Positions 42,801-54,700 of a DNA stretch of 64,000 nucleotides are shown here, one piece after another. Source of the DNA: Chitinophaga sancti (GTDB lineage Bacteria > Bacteroidota > Bacteroidia > Chitinophagales > Chitinophagaceae); the NCBI RefSeq assembly GCF_034424315.1, contig NZ_CP139972.1:2294001-2358000 (forward strand), written 5' to 3'. Position numbers and translations under genes: made by a program. Positions within the stretch are counted from its first letter, which is position 1. Every line of letters starts with the position of its first letter. A model generated the notes under the pieces. The model was not told the DNA's origin. It did no database searches and worked only from the letters and a program-made list of their open reading frames with translations.

Positions 42801-45667
42801 AATTCTTCCACCAGCAGATCAAAAGGATATGATTGATGTGCATATGCATTTATGATAGTTGCTTTAACCCTCTCCAGCACTTCCATAAAACTATCTTCCC
42901 CTGTAATATGGTTTCGTAATGCCAGTGTATTCAGATAATATCCGATCTGATTTTCCAGATCCGGATGATCCCGGCCAGCTACCGGGGTACCAGTTATGAG
43001 ATCAGACTGACCTGTATAACGATACAATAAAATGTTGACCAATGCACTTAGCCCTATGAATGGTGTCAATTCCTTTTCCTGCAGTAATTGCTGAAATGCC
43101 TGGCTGTCGTTTTCTACAAAGCATGAGCGTAATACGGCTCCCTGATGAAGCTTTTCGGTAGAACGGGTATAATCCAATGGTAAATCTAATACGGGCAAGT
43201 CCCCTTCAAACTGTTTCAGCCAATATTGCCGGTGGTGAGAAAATAGTTGCTCCGATAATGCTGACTGTTGCCATACTGCATAATCTTTATATTGAATCGG
43301 AAGTGCCTCAAATTTGGGTTCATTACCTTCTGACAGCGCATTATAGGAATTGATAATTTCCCGTAGCATAACGCCCATCGACCATTCATCAGAGATTATA
43401 TGATGGATCGACAAAATCAGCAGATATTCTTTTTTGGCTATTTTCAACAGTTCTGTCCGAAACAGCGGACCGTTGGTAAGATCAAAAGGTTCTGCAGCAA
43501 TTCTGGCCGCCTGTTCATAGGCCTGCGCCTCCGTATTTGTTCCGGTAAAAGAGCGCACTACCAATCCTGTTCCTGATGCATCCACGGGAAGAATACGCTG
43601 CAATAACTCTTCTCCCTGCAAAAAGAAAACAGTTCGCAAACTTTCATGCCGTTCAAACAAACGCTGAAATGCTCCGGCTAAGGCGGCTATATCTAACATC
43701 CCCCGAATTTTATATACCGGAACAATATTATAGGCCACTGATTGTTCAGGCAATTGACTTAACAGCCACAAACGTTTCTGAGAATTGGATAGAGGATAAC
43801 TATCCCGCTCACCGGCCCTGGGTATGGCACTATAAGCATCAATATGCTTCTGACCAATAAATTCGGCCAGTTTCCGGAGAACCGGGTTGCCAAATATATC
43901 AGCAATGGTGAGCTGAACATCCAATTCTTTATATACCCTGGTAACCACCTGTATTGCTTTGAGAGATGAACCACCGGCGTTAAAGAAATTATCTTCCCTG
44001 CCTATGACACTTACTCCCAACACGCTTCGCCATACATTAGCCAGCTGTTCTTCCAACCCTGGCCGCGGTTCTTCGTGACCCGCTTTCAAAAGTATTTCCA
44101 TAGGTTTGGGCAGTGCTTTCTTATCTACTTTGCCGTTCATGTTCAACGGAAAACTATCCATCCATACATAATATACCGGCAAAAGGGATGGATTTAAATC
44201 AGCAGCCAACAATGCACGCAGCTGCTCAGGCATATAGCGGTCGCCGGTATAGTAGCAAATTAAATCCTGTTGAAAATCCTCCGTAGTATGTACCACCAAT
44301 TCAGCACGCATGATCCCCTTTTGCTGCAATAGCACGGAACGTACATGTTCCAGTTCAATCCTGACACCATTAATTTTTACCTGCTCATCCCTACGGCCAA
44401 GAATTTCAAGATTACCGTCACTGCGGTAACGCCCCAAATCTCCGGTACGCCAGACAAGATCTGTTTCATTACTCTCCAATGGATTCTGAACAAGATGATG
44501 TTCATTCAATAAAGGATCCGTATATCCTTTACTGATGAAAGGGCTCTTAATATAGACCTCTCCTATTTCGCCACTGATACAAAGACTATTATTATTAACA
44601 ACAGCTATCATCGTATTGCTAACCGGCAATCCTACCGGCAACACTTCTCCCGCCTGCCAGTCCCAGTGATCAATATGAAAACAGGTTTTCAGTATCGTCG
44701 TTTCTGTTAATCCGTACAAATTAGACAGACGTGCTGCTGTACCATTGGCGGCTTTCCAGTTTAGTACATCCCTCCCGTATAAACGCTCTCCGGCCAGCAC
44801 CACATAACGCAACGCTGTAAACGGCTGCCCGGACTCCTGCAGGCTGCCGGTAATCAAACGGAAAACAGAAGGTACCGTCTGCAGCAGCGTGATCTCTTCA
44901 CTTCGTAACCATTCCACTAACAGCGCAGGATTGTTTTTTATGTTGCTTTCAGGCATACAGATGGTAGCCCCTCCGATAAGGCCTGTCAGTATATCTTTCA
45001 GTGAGGCATCAAAAGTCATTGGTGCCAGCTGGCTTATCCGGAAACTACCATCTATCCCCCATTCCCGCTGATGCCAATGAATATAATGGCTAAGCGATGT
45101 ATGAGAACCTATTATTCCCTTGCTTCTACCCGTAGACCCTGAAGTATAAAAAACATAGGCACTGTTAAATTCACTATACGACAGATCTACATTGGAAGTA
45201 CTGAAAACAGGATGCTCCTTCTGATCCTGATGATACACAGTCAATGGCAATACAGCAGCTGCAGGGTTATCAATCACCATCAGTGTAGCAACTTTAACCC
45301 CATGTCTGGTTAAAAACTGTTGTAGCCCTGCCACATGTGTAGCAGTGGTGATGATAGCTTTCATACCGGTATCTTCCATCACCTGCAATAGCTGCTGCGC
45401 TGCCTGGTCTGCCGACATTGGCACATATACGGCTCCCGCCTTAAAGCACGCTAACAGGGCAACCACCTGCAAAGGACCACCGCCGGCATAAACACCAACC
45501 GTACTTTCATTTCCGCAGTCAAAAGACAATAGTCCATGGGAAAGCTGGTTAGCGTAACTATTCAGTGCTTCATAAGTTAAACGAAGGCCATAACCGGACA
45601 GCGCTATCCTGTTCGCATATTCCCCTATCCGTTGTTCTATTAATGTATGAATGAGTTTATTATTCAT
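36821..45667 (-). CDS. Nonribosomal peptide synthetase, final subunit: A-PCP-C-A-PCP-C-A-PCP-TE
   Basis: 2948 residues. Order: A6 (1-505), PCP (Ser568), C (HHIISDEW at 755), A7 (about 1090-1570), PCP (Ser1613), C (HHIISDEW at 1801), A8 (about 2130-2615), PCP (Ser2658), and a type I TE (about 2700-2948) with Ser2789 in GFSYG, Asp2815 and His2917. It begins directly with an A domain; the C domain for that module is the end of the previous protein, so module 6 is split. Hand-read codes: A6 DAKQVALIL (unknown), A7 DLTKIGEVG (Asn), A8 DMVQIGMIF (unclear, somewhat Gly-like). The TE should release the peptide by hydrolysis or cyclisation. No epimerisation domain is present. Confidence 0.95.
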   Translation of the reverse strand: MNNKLIHTLIEQRIGEYANRIALSGYGLRLTYEALNSYANQLSHGLLSFDCGNESTVGVYAGGGPLQVVALLACFKAGAVYVPMSADQAAQQLLQVMEDTGMKAIITTATHVAGLQQFLTRHGVKVATLMVIDNPAAAVLPLTVYHQDQKEHPVFSTSNVDLSYSEFNSAYVFYTSGSTGRSKGIIGSHTSLSHYIHWHQREWGIDGSFRISQLAPMTFDASLKDILTGLIGGATICMPESNIKNNPALLVEWLRSEEITLLQTVPSVFRLITGSLQESGQPFTALRYVVLAGERLYGRDVLNWKAANGTAARLSNLYGLTETTILKTCFHIDHWDWQAGEVLPVGLPVSNTMIAVVNNNSLCISGEIGEVYIKSPFISKGYTDPLLNEHHLVQNPLESNETDLVWRTGDLGRYRSDGNLEILGRRDEQVKINGVRIELEHVRSVLLQQKGIMRAELVVHTTEDFQQDLICYYTGDRYMPEQLRALLAADLNPSLLPVYYVWMDSFPLNMNGKVDKKALPKPMEILLKAGHEEPRPGLEEQLANVWRSVLGVSVIGREDNFFNAGGSSLKAIQVVTRVYKELDVQLTIADIFGNPVLRKLAEFIGQKHIDAYSAIPRAGERDSYPLSNSQKRLWLLSQLPEQSVAYNIVPVYKIRGMLDIAALAGAFQRLFERHESLRTVFFLQGEELLQRILPVDASGTGLVVRSFTGTNTEAQAYEQAARIAAEPFDLTNGPLFRTELLKIAKKEYLLILSIHHIISDEWSMGVMLREIINSYNALSEGNEPKFEALPIQYKDYAVWQQSALSEQLFSHHRQYWLKQFEGDLPVLDLPLDYTRSTEKLHQGAVLRSCFVENDSQAFQQLLQEKELTPFIGLSALVNILLYRYTGQSDLITGTPVAGRDHPDLENQIGYYLNTLALRNHITGEDSFMEVLERVKATIINAYAHQSYPFDLLVEELGLGRDPGRSPLFDVMVVWQNGQQAETLPDLDDLEIENVHLHDVVSKFDLTFFFEINKGIIDFQIEYDTALFRKERIEQMAAHLKELLHTVLQTPMAAVKVLQYIPATEQHLVLHTFNNTNFDWQLNPPDLVSCFAKQVSLNPNKTALIRDGKILSFRELNALSNQLADRLRKAHGVKRNQLIGISTARNEFLMIGILGILKAGGAYVPLDPVYPADRLNYIIEDSKLDLVLTDDATQLFNNTEVLDLSGEDVLSGYDPVDMPVLPEPADIAYVIYTSGSTGRPKGVILQHHAVINYISWANNYYFKPGKTYVFPVFTSISFDLTVTSLLGGLYRGDAVRLYPQTNLLDALDLMFREPGINALKITPAHIELLHSIGADLRDLEVIIVGGEELTSSHIARLSGMTSSDVRIFNEYGPTEATVGCVVAPVNVSADVRVIGTPIANMKIYILDEHQQLLPPGVPGELCIAGEGLAKGYLHNDVLTDERFISNPYGEGRLYRTGDIAGWTSTGEIIFYGRRDNQVKIRGYRIELGEIEESLISSGLLSQVVAAVYDAGTAKSVVAYYTADKPVAVDTLRIHLQGRLPQYMIPTHFMQLEQFSLTTNGKIDRMSLPAPLSRSKAYRAAGTATEKSIARIWEEVLGKERISLDDDFFEIGGHSLTAIQVNHRIARELSVKLNLRDIFTCSVLSQLVALVEASRQTFAGSIPRIAKQPDYELSHAQRRLWVINQLEDQSVAYNISMHYRLNGDVDLAALRAAFRYLVARHESLRTTFILEKGAPRQRILEAEECGIDLVFHDFSSFTSPVDYAIAHAADICEKVFDLEQGPLFRVELLRESPDSHLLVCCMHHIISDEWSVQVLVKEVISCYNSYVAGSVPTLAELPVQYKDYAGWQQQELAKKSFSQDRQYWLSLFEGELPVLELPADYPRPAVQKHRGALLRSNFTPEQSRMFRQIIQDKQVTPFMGILSLVAILLYRYSGQQDIIIGTPVTGRDHPDLEDQIGYYLNTLALRYQLEERDSFIHVLDQVRSTTIDAFSHQAYPFDLLIEELGVRRDMSRSPLFDVMVVWQKSEEGEEGADMKGLTGENLPVQQEVSKFDLTFFFVLVDGRMNFRIEYDTDIYSRARIERMATHMQCLLEEILQAPEKAIGHLNYIPEAEQVQLLKVFNETSKAWDLNRQDLVSCFVQQASLHPDETALVSEGKTFSFRELDSLSNQLADRLVGVHGITGNELIGISTTRNEYLVIGILGILKSGAGYVPLDPTHPADRLEYIIADSQLRLILTDNTTLSDEGRVAVLNLSEESTLNGYNAAGVAVKIHPEDIAYVIYTSGSTGRPKGVLVPHKGVVNVLCYIKEKLGVSMADRLVAITTYTFDMSVVELLLPLTMGCRLILAGNDVCNMPDQLSALLNSSEATILQATPGMWNLLLQSGWKGRAGLQVISGGEAMTEGLIRQLLHLTGRVWNMYGPTETTIFSTALEVTSTEQSPLIGRPLANTQLYILDGHQQLQPVGVPGELCIAGDGVAAGYLNNDLLTQDRFIVDPYGRGKLYRTGDIASWTADGEVVFYGRKDNQVKISGYRIELGEIEESLLSSGLLRQAIVTVYNKGTEKSLVAYYTVDKAVSAASVRSWLQTRLPQYMIPAYFMELEQLPLTGNGKIDRKSLPAPEALRQIYRAPETATEQTLARIWEDVLGKQQIGVDDNFFEIGGHSLRAIQVISRIFKAFHCRLTLGSFMQNPTIGAQAAILSATNRHHEPALIVAIDQHQAGRPALYLLPPLIGSPLVYKKIANTLSGCYNCYGLQDAGFDQAEKIDLTLNEKVRLFANQIIEHATEKKVRLMGFSYGATVAFEVAKMLEQEGFETTLLVIDRPVIKRRSFLGLKTASAEHEDINQFLDKIKMIDPAISYLNDITINWNNNIKLTEKYQQKGSIKGKLIAFKSKENMSKDFLSMEDWNEFTVNAFTHYYLSGDHYESLELDENIDKIYEALQQHDNIKEVIKAGL
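37748..39460 (-). repeat. 1713-bp segment duplicated from or to module 2
   Basis: This is the partner of 57265-58977. It includes A8 entirely; the predicted code is the same in both copies (DMVQIGMIF), so positions 2 and 8 of the peptide should carry the same residue. Confidence 0.92.
44628..45563 (-). repeat. A-domain core block near-identical to the repeat A domains
   Basis: From about 44628 (around the CCTACCGGCAACACTTC segment) to about 45563, the DNA of A6 is nearly identical to the corresponding part of the 3243-bp repeats. Flanking sequence on both sides, including the C-terminal A subdomain and the N-terminus, is diverged. This pattern suggests gene conversion of the substrate-binding core. 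Confidence 0.85.
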
Positions 45668-45703
45668 GGTGTTGCCATTTAATCCTGTGATTGGATTATT
45701 TCA

Positions 45704-48700
45704 TTAATCTTCATCAATATTGGCGTTGAAAGAAAGTGTCCTCTTCATCGAATGTTGTATCTCAGATTCATTGAGATATTCCAGATTATCAATTGCCATA
45801 TCAGGATCTGCAAGCACAGCGTCCATCAGCTTACAGAGGTGGGTGGCCATACGTTCTATACGCTCACGGTTGAAAATTGCACTGTTATATTCAATGTTGC
45901 CATAAAGTACATCACTGTGTTCATTATGATAAAACTGGAAGCGAAGGTCTCCTTTGCTGATGTCCAGGGAAGCTGTTTCTGCAACAACTTCCAGTCCATG
46001 CATCTTTAGCTGCTTTTCATCATTGAGCCGTACATTCTGTAATATCACCACCACATCCGACAATGGTGACCGGCTCAGATCTCCACCAAGGCCCAGCTCT
46101 TCCACCAACATATCAAACGGGTAAACCTGGTGATCAAAACCTGACAAGGTCGTATCCCGCACAGAAGACAACAACTGTTTAAAACCGGTGTTGCCATTTA
46201 CTTCATTTCTCAGCGCCAGCGTGTTCAGGTAATAGCCTATCTGGTCTTCAAGGTCAGGATGATGACGGCCAGCAACAGGGCTACTAATGATCAGGTCTGA
46301 CTGCCCGCTGTAACGGTACAGCAAGACATTTACCAATGACAGCACCCCCATAAACAGGGTAGCATCCTGGCCATGCAGCAGCTCCTGATAGCTTTTGCCT
46401 GAAGCTGTGTCAAACCGGAAGCTCACATGTCCTCCATGGTGCGCCTGTACCTGTGGACGGCTGTGATCTGCAGGCAGCTCCAGCAAGGGCAGCTCTCCGG
46501 ACAAACGAGACAACCAGTAATCACGGTGGGTAGCCAGCTGATCACCGCTTAGCGCAATTTGCTGCCATACCGCGTAGTCTTTATATTGCAGGGGCAGTAC
46601 ACTCATCGATAGTGAATGGCCAGCCGTATGATGATTATAGACTTTTACCAGCTCCCGAACCATCACCTGCATGGACCATTCATCGGAGATGATATGATGC
46701 ATCGACCAGGCCAGCAGCCATTCTGTGGCAGAGAGCCGCAGCAACGCCACCCGCAGCAATGGACCACTCTTCAAATCAAAACCGGCGTTGATAAAATCGC
46801 GGATATAGTCCTGTGCAGACTCCTCAGGTGAAGGTAATCCGCTAAAATCCCGGGTACTCCAGTAACCGTCAGCGGCTGCTGCTAATATGCGCTGACGCGG
46901 CACACCCTCCCGCAGCACAAAAACAGTACGAAGGATCTCATGACGATCCGACAGCTGGCGGAAGGAAGCCTCCAGCGCAGCAATATCCACTGCGCCATGC
47001 AGACGATACACCACAGGAATATTATAAGTAGCGCCATGGCCATGTAACTGATCCTGCACCCACAACCGCTGCTGGGAATGCGACAATGGGTAATCAGCCA
47101 TGACATCAGCTAATGGAATGGGCTCATAACTGGTGTGAACACTGGCTTTGATCAGTGACGCCAGCTGGTGTAATACAGGATGGGAGAACAGCTCTGCTAT
47201 CGTAAGCTGTACGTCCAGCTCCTTATAGATACGGGCAATCAGCTGAATAGCTTTCAGCGAAGAACCTCCTATGGTAAAGAAATTATCGCCACGTCCTACA
47301 CGGGATAACCCCAGCACCTGCTGCCACAAGGCGGATAGCTGTTGTTCCAGACCCGCCTGCGGTGCATCGTAAGTACTTTGCAATAACATTTCTTCAGGAC
47401 GTGGCAAGGCATTGCGGTCTACCTTGCCATTCATGTTTAAAGGAAAAGTATCCATCCAAACATAATAGCCGGGCAACAGCGCAGCGTTTAGTTTTGCAGA
47501 CAACAAGCTGCGCAGCTCTTCAGCCTCATAGCGGTGCCCACTATAATAACACAGCAGCTCCTGACGGAAATCTTCCCCCGTATGTACTACCAGCTCTGTG
47601 CGGGACACACCCTCCTGTTCCAGCAACGCCGCCCGTACCTGCTCCAGCTCTATACGCACACCGTTGATCTTCACCTGCTCATCGCGGCGGCCAAGAATTT
47701 CAAGGCTCCCATCGCGGCGGTAACGGCCCAGATCTCCCGTACGCCATAACTGGTCGCCGGCAGCCCCATTCAAGGGGTTGGCTACCAGATACCCACTGTT
47801 AAGATCTGCAGAAACATAACCTTTGGTGATATAAGGACTCCTGATATATACCTCTCCCATTTCTCCGGCAACACAAAGATGATGGCTGTTATTGATCACG
47901 CCCACCAGTGTATCGGCTACCGGAAATCCTACCGGCAACACTTCTCCCGCCTGCCAGTCCCAGTGATCAATATGAAAACAGGTTTTCAGTATCGTCGTTT
48001 CTGTTAATCCGTACAAATTAGACAGACGTGCTGCTGTACCATTGGCGGCTTTCCAGTTTAGTACATCCCTGCCGTATAAACGCTCTCCTGCCAGCACCAC
48101 ATAACGCAAAGCTGTGAACGGCTGACCGGACTCCTGCAGGCTGCCGGTAATCAAACGGAAAACAGAAGGTACCGTCTGCAGCAGTGTGATCTCTTCACTT
48201 CGTAACCATTCCACTAACAGCGCAGGATTATTTTTTATGTTGCTTTCAGGCATACAGATGGTAGCCCCTCCGATAAGGCCTGTCAGTATATCTTTCAGTG
48301 AGGCATCAAAAGTCATCGGTGCCAGCTGGCTTATCCGGAAACTGCCATCTATCCCCCATTCCCGGTGATGCCAATGAATATAATGGCTAAGTGATGTATG
48401 AGAACCTATTATTCCTTTGCTTCTACCCGTAGACCCTGAAGTATAAAAAATATAGGCACTGTTAAATTCACTATACGACAGATCCACATTGGAAGTACTG
48501 AAAACAGGATGCTCCATCTGATCCTGATGATAGACAGTCAATGGCAATACTACATCTGCAGGGATATCAATCACCATCAGTGTAGCTACTTTAACCCCAT
48601 GTCTGGCTAAAAACTGTTGTAACCCTGCCACATGTGCAGCAGTGGTGATGATCGCTTTCATGCCGGTATCTTCCATCACCTGTAATAGCTGCTGCGCTGC

Positions 48701-51700
48701 CTGGTCGGCCGACATTGGCACATATACGGCTCCCGCCTTAAAGCACGCTAACAGGGCAAGCACCTGCAAAGGACCGCCGCCGGCATAAACACCAACCGTA
48801 CTTTCATGTCCGCAGTCAAAAGACAATAGTCCATGGGAAAGCTGGTTAGCGTAACTATTTAACTCTTCGTAGCGCACACAAAGGCCATAACCGGATAGCG
48901 CTATCCGGTCAGGATACTGCCTCACGCGTTCCTCTATCACACGATGCAACAGCGGCTGCGCCACACCTGGAAGGGGGGCCGTAAACCAGCTCTCATCTTC
49001 CTGCTCTCCTGCTGCCTGGTAAACAATATTATCTATTGCCATATCAGGATCTGCAAGCACAGCGTCCATCAGCTTACAGAGGTGGGTGGCCATACGTTCT
49101 ATACGCTCACGGTTAAAAATTGCACTGTTATATTCAATGTTGCCATAAAGAACATCACTGTGTTCATTATGATAAAACTGGAAGCGAAGGTCTCCTTTGC
49201 TGATGTCCAGGGAAGCTGTTTCTGCAACAACTTCCAGTCCATGCATCTCTAGCTGTTTTTCATCATTGAGCCGTACATTCTGTAATATCACCACCACATC
49301 CGACAATGGTGACCGGCTCAGATCTCCACCAAGGCCCAGCTCTTCCACCAACATATCAAACGGGTAAACCTGGTGATCAAAACCTGACAAGGTCGTATCC
49401 CGCACAGAAGACAACAACTGTTTAAAACCGGTGTTGCCATTTACTTCATTTCTCAGCGCCAGCGTGTTCAGGTAATAACCTATCTGGTCTTCAAGGTCAG
49501 GATGGTGACGGCCGGCAACAGGGCTGCTAATGATCAGGTCTGACTGCCCGCTGTAACGGTACAGCAAGACATTTACCAATGACAGCACGCCCATAAACAG
49601 GGTAGCATCCTGGCCATGCAGCAGCTCCTGATAGCTTTTGCCCGAAGCTGTGTCAAACCGGAAGCTCACATGTCCTCCATGGTGCGCCTGCACCTGTGGA
49701 CGGCTGTGATCTGCAGGCAGCTCCAGCAAGGGCAGCTCTCCGGACAAACGAGACAACCAGTAATCACGGTGGGTAGCCAGCTGATCACCGCTTAGCGCAA
49801 TTTGCTGCCATACCGCGTAGTCTTTATATTGCAGGGGCAGTACACTCATCGATAGTGAATGGCCAGCCGTATGATGATTATAGACTTTTACCAGCTCCCG
49901 AACCATCACCTGCATGGACCATTCATCGGAGATGATATGATGCATCGACCAGGCCAGCAGCCATTCTGTGGCAGAGAGCCGCAGCAACGCCACCCGCAGC
50001 AATGGACCACTCTTCAAATCAAAACCGGCGTTGATAAAATCGCGGATATAGTCCTGTGCAGACTCCTCAGGTGAAGGTAATCCACTAAAATCCCGGGTAC
50101 TCCAGTAACCGTCAGCGGCTGCAGCTAATATGCGCTGACGCGGCACACCATCCCGCAGCACAAAAACAGTACGAAGGATCTCATGACGATCCGACAGCTG
50201 GCGGAAGGAAGCCTCCAGCGCTGCAATATCCACTGCGCCATGCAGACGATACACCACAGGAATATTATAAGTAGCGCCATGGCCATGTAGCTGATCCTGC
50301 ACCCACAGCCGCTGCTGGGAATGCGACAACGGATAATCAACCATGACATCAGCTAATGGAATGGGCTCATAACTGGTGTGAACACTGGCTTTGATCTGTG
50401 ACGCCAGCTGGTGTAATACAGGATGGGAGAACAGCTCTGCTATCGTTAGCTGTACGTCCAGCTCCTTATAGATACGGGCAATCAGCTGAATAGCTTTCAG
50501 CGAAGAGCCTCCTATAGTAAAGAAATTATCTCCACGTCCTACACGGGATAACCCCAGTACCTGCTGCCACAAGGCGGATAGCTGTTGTTCCAGGCCCGCC
50601 TGCGGTGCATCGTAAGTACTTTGCAATAACATTTCTTCAGGACGTGGCAAGGCGTTGCGGTCTACCTTGCCATTCATGTTTAAAGGAAAAGTATCCATCC
50701 AAACATAATAGCCAGGCAACAGCGCAGCGTTTAGTTTTGCAGACAACAAGCTGCGCAGCTCTTCAGCCTCATAGCGGTGCCCACTATAATAACACAGCAG
50801 CTCCTGACGGAAATCTTCCCCCGTATGTACTACCAGCTCTGTGCGGGACACACCCTCCTGTTCCAGCAACGCCGCCCGTACCTGCTCCAGCTCTATACGC
50901 ACACCGTTGATCTTCACCTGCTCATCGCGGCGGCCAAGAATTTCAAGGCTCCCATCACGGCGGTAACGGCCCAGATCTCCCGTACGCCATAACAGGTCGC
51001 CGGCAGCCCCATTCAAGGGGTTGGCTACCAGATACCCACTGTTAAGATCTGCAGAAACATAACCTTTGGTGATATAAGGACTCCTGATATATACCTCTCC
51101 CATCTCTCCGGCAACACAAAGATGATGGCTGTTATTGATCACGCCCACAAGTGTATCGGCTACCGGAAATCCTACCGGCAACACTTCTCCCGCCTGCCAG
51201 TCCCAGTGATCAATATGAAAACAGGTTTTCAGTATCGTCGTTTCTGTTAATCCGTACAAATTAGACAGACGTGCTGCCGTGCCATTGGCGGCTTTCCAGT
51301 TTAGTACATCCCTCCCGTATAAACGCTCTCCTGCCAGTACCACATAACGCAAAGCTGTGAACGGCTGACCGGACTCCTGCAGGCTGCCGGTAATCAAACG
51401 GAAAACAGAAGGTACCGTCTGCAGCAGCGTGATCTCTTCACTTCGTAACCATTCCACTAACAGCGCAGGATTATTTTTTATGTTGCTTTCAGGCATACAG
51501 ATGGTAGCCCCTCCGATAAGGCCTGTCAGTATATCTTTCAGTGAGGCATCAAAAGTCATCGGTGCCAGCTGGCTTATCCGGAAACTGCCATCTATCCCCC
51601 ATTCCCGCTGATGCCAATGAATATAATGGCTAAGCGATGTATGAGAACCTATTATTCCTTTGCTTCTACCCGTAGACCCTGAAGTATAAAAAATATAGGC

Positions 51701-54700
51701 ACTGTTAAATTCACTATACGACAGATCCACATTGGAAGTACTGAAAACAGGATGCTCCATCTGATCCTGATGATACACAGTCAATGGCAATACTGCAGCT
51801 GCAGGGTTATCAATCACCATCAGTGTAGCTACTTTAACCCCATGTCTGGTTAAAAACTGTTGTAACCCTGCCACATGTGCAGCAGTGGTGATGATCGCTT
51901 TCATACCGGTATCTTCCATCACCTGTAATAGCTGCTGCGCTGCCTGGTCTGCCGACATCGGCACATATACGGCTCCCGCCTTAAAGCACGCTAACAGGGC
52001 AAGCACCTGCAATGGACCGCCGCCGGCATAAACACCAACCGTACTTTCATGTCCGCAGTCAAAAGACAATAGTCCATGGGAAAGCTGGTTAGCGTAACTA
52101 TTTAACTCTTCGTAGCGCACACGAAGGCCATAACCGGATAATGCTATCCTGTCAGGATACTGCCTCACGCGTTCCTCTATCACACGATGCAACAGCGGCT
52201 GCGCCACACCTGGAAGGGGGGCCGTAAACCAGCTCTCATCTTCCTGCTCTCCTGCTGCCTGGTAAGCAATATTATCTATTGCCATATCAGGATCTGCAAG
52301 CACAGCGTCCATCAGCTTACAGAGGTGAGTGGCCATACGTTCTATACGCTCACGGTTGAAAATTGCACTGTTATATTCAATGTTGCCATAAAGAACATCA
52401 CTGTGTTCATTATGATAAAACTGGAAGCGAAGGTCTCCTTTGCTGATGTCCAGGGAAGCTGTTTCTGCAACAACTTCCAGTCCATGCATCTCTAGCTGTT
52501 TTTCATCATTGAGCCGTACATTCTGTAATATCACCACCACATCCGACAATGGTGACCGGCTCAGATCTCCACCAAGGCCCAGCTCTTCCACCAACATGTC
52601 AAACGGGTAAACCTGGTGATCAAAACCTGACAAGGTCGTATCCCGCACAGAAGACAACAACTGTTTAAAACCTGTATTGCCATTTACTTCATTTCTCAGC
52701 GCCAGCGTGTTCAGGTAATAACCTATCTGGTCTTCAAGGTCAGGATGGTGACGGCCAGCAACAGGGCTGCTAATGATCAGGTCTGACTGCCCGCTGTAGC
52801 GGTACAGCAAGACATTTACCAATGACAGCACACCCATAAACAGGGTAGCATCCTGGCCATGCAGCAGCTCCTGATAGCTTTTGCCCGAGGCTGTGTCAAA
52901 CCGGAAGCTCACATGTCCTCCATGGTGCGCCTGCACCTGTGGACGGCTGTGATCTGCAGGCAGCTCCAGCAAGGGCAGCTCTCCGGACAAACGAGACAAC
53001 CAGTAATCACGGTGGGTAGCCAGCTGATCACCGCTTAGCGCAATTTGCTGCCATACCGCGTAGTCTTTATATTGCAGGGGCAGTACACTCATCGATAGTG
53101 AATGGCCAGCCGTATGATGATTATAGACTCTTACCAGCTCCCGAACCATCACCTGCATAGACCATTCATCGGAGATGATATGATGCATTGACCAGGCCAG
53201 CAGCCATTCTGTGGCAGAAAGCCGCAGCAATGCCACCCGCAGCAATGGACCACTCTTCAAATCAAAGCCGGCGTTGATAAAATCACGGATATAGTCCTGT
53301 GCAGACTCCTCAGGTGAAGGTAATCCACTAAAATCCCGGGTACTCCAGTAACCGTCAGCGGCTGCAGCTAATATGCGCTGACGCGGCACACCATCCCGCA
53401 GCACAAAAACAGTACGAAGGATCTCATGACGATCCGACAGCTGGCGGAAGGAAGCCTCCAGCGCAGCAATGTCCAATGCGCCATGCAGACGATACACCAC
53501 AGGAATATTATAAGTAGCGCCATGGCCATGTAACTGATCCTGCACCCACAGCCGCTGCTGGGAATGCGACAATGGGTAATCGGCCATGACATCAGCTAAT
53601 GGAATGGGCTGATAACTGGTGTGAACACTGGCTTTAATCAGTGACGCCAGCTGGTGTAATACAGGATGGGAGAACAGCTCTGCTATCGTAAGCTGTACGT
53701 CCAGCTCCTTATAGATACGGGCAATCAGCTGAATAGCTTTCAGCGAAGAGCCTCCTATGGTAAAGAAATTATCTCCACGTCCTACACGGGATAACCCCAG
53801 CACCTGCTGCCACAAGGCGGATAGCTGTTGTTCCAGACCCGCCTGCGGTGCATCGTAAGTACTTTGCAATAACATTTCTTCAGGACGTGGCAAGGCATTG
53901 CGGTCTACCTTACCATTCATGTTTAAAGGAAAAGTATCCATCCAAACATAATAGCCAGGCAACAGCGCAGCGTTTAGTTTTGCAGACAGCAAGGTGCGCA
54001 GCTCTTCAGCCTCATAGCGGTGCCCACTATAATAACACAGCAGCTCCTGACGAAAATCTTCCCCCGTATGTACTACCAGCTCTGTGCGGGACACACCCTC
54101 CTGTTCCAGCAACGCCGCCCGTACCTGCTCCAGCTCTACACGCACACCGTTGATCTTCACCTGCTCATCGCGGCGGCCAAGAATTTCAAGGCTCCCATCA
54201 CGGCGGTAACGGCCCAGATCTCCCGTACGCCATAACTGGTCGCCGGCAGCCCCATTCAAGGGGTTGGCTACCAGATACCCACTGTTAAGATCTGCAGAAA
54301 CATAACCTTTGGTGATATAAGGACTCCTGATATATACCTCTCCCATCTCTCCGGCAACACAAAGATGATGGCTGTTATTGATCACGCCCACCAGTGTATC
54401 GGCTACCGGAAATCCTACCGGCAACACTTCTCCCGCCTGCCAGTCCCAGTGATCAATATGAAAACAGGTTTTTAGTATCGTCGTTTCTGTTAATCCGTAC
54501 AAATTAGACAGACGTGCTGCTGTACCATTGGCGGCTTTCCAGTTTAGTACATCCCTGCCGTATAAACGCTCTCCTGCCAGCACCACATAACGCAACGCTG
54601 TAAACGGCTGACCGGACTCCTGCAGACTGCCGGTAATCAAACGGAAAACAGAAGGTACCGTCTGCAGCAGTGTGATCTCTTCACTTCGTAACCATTCCAC

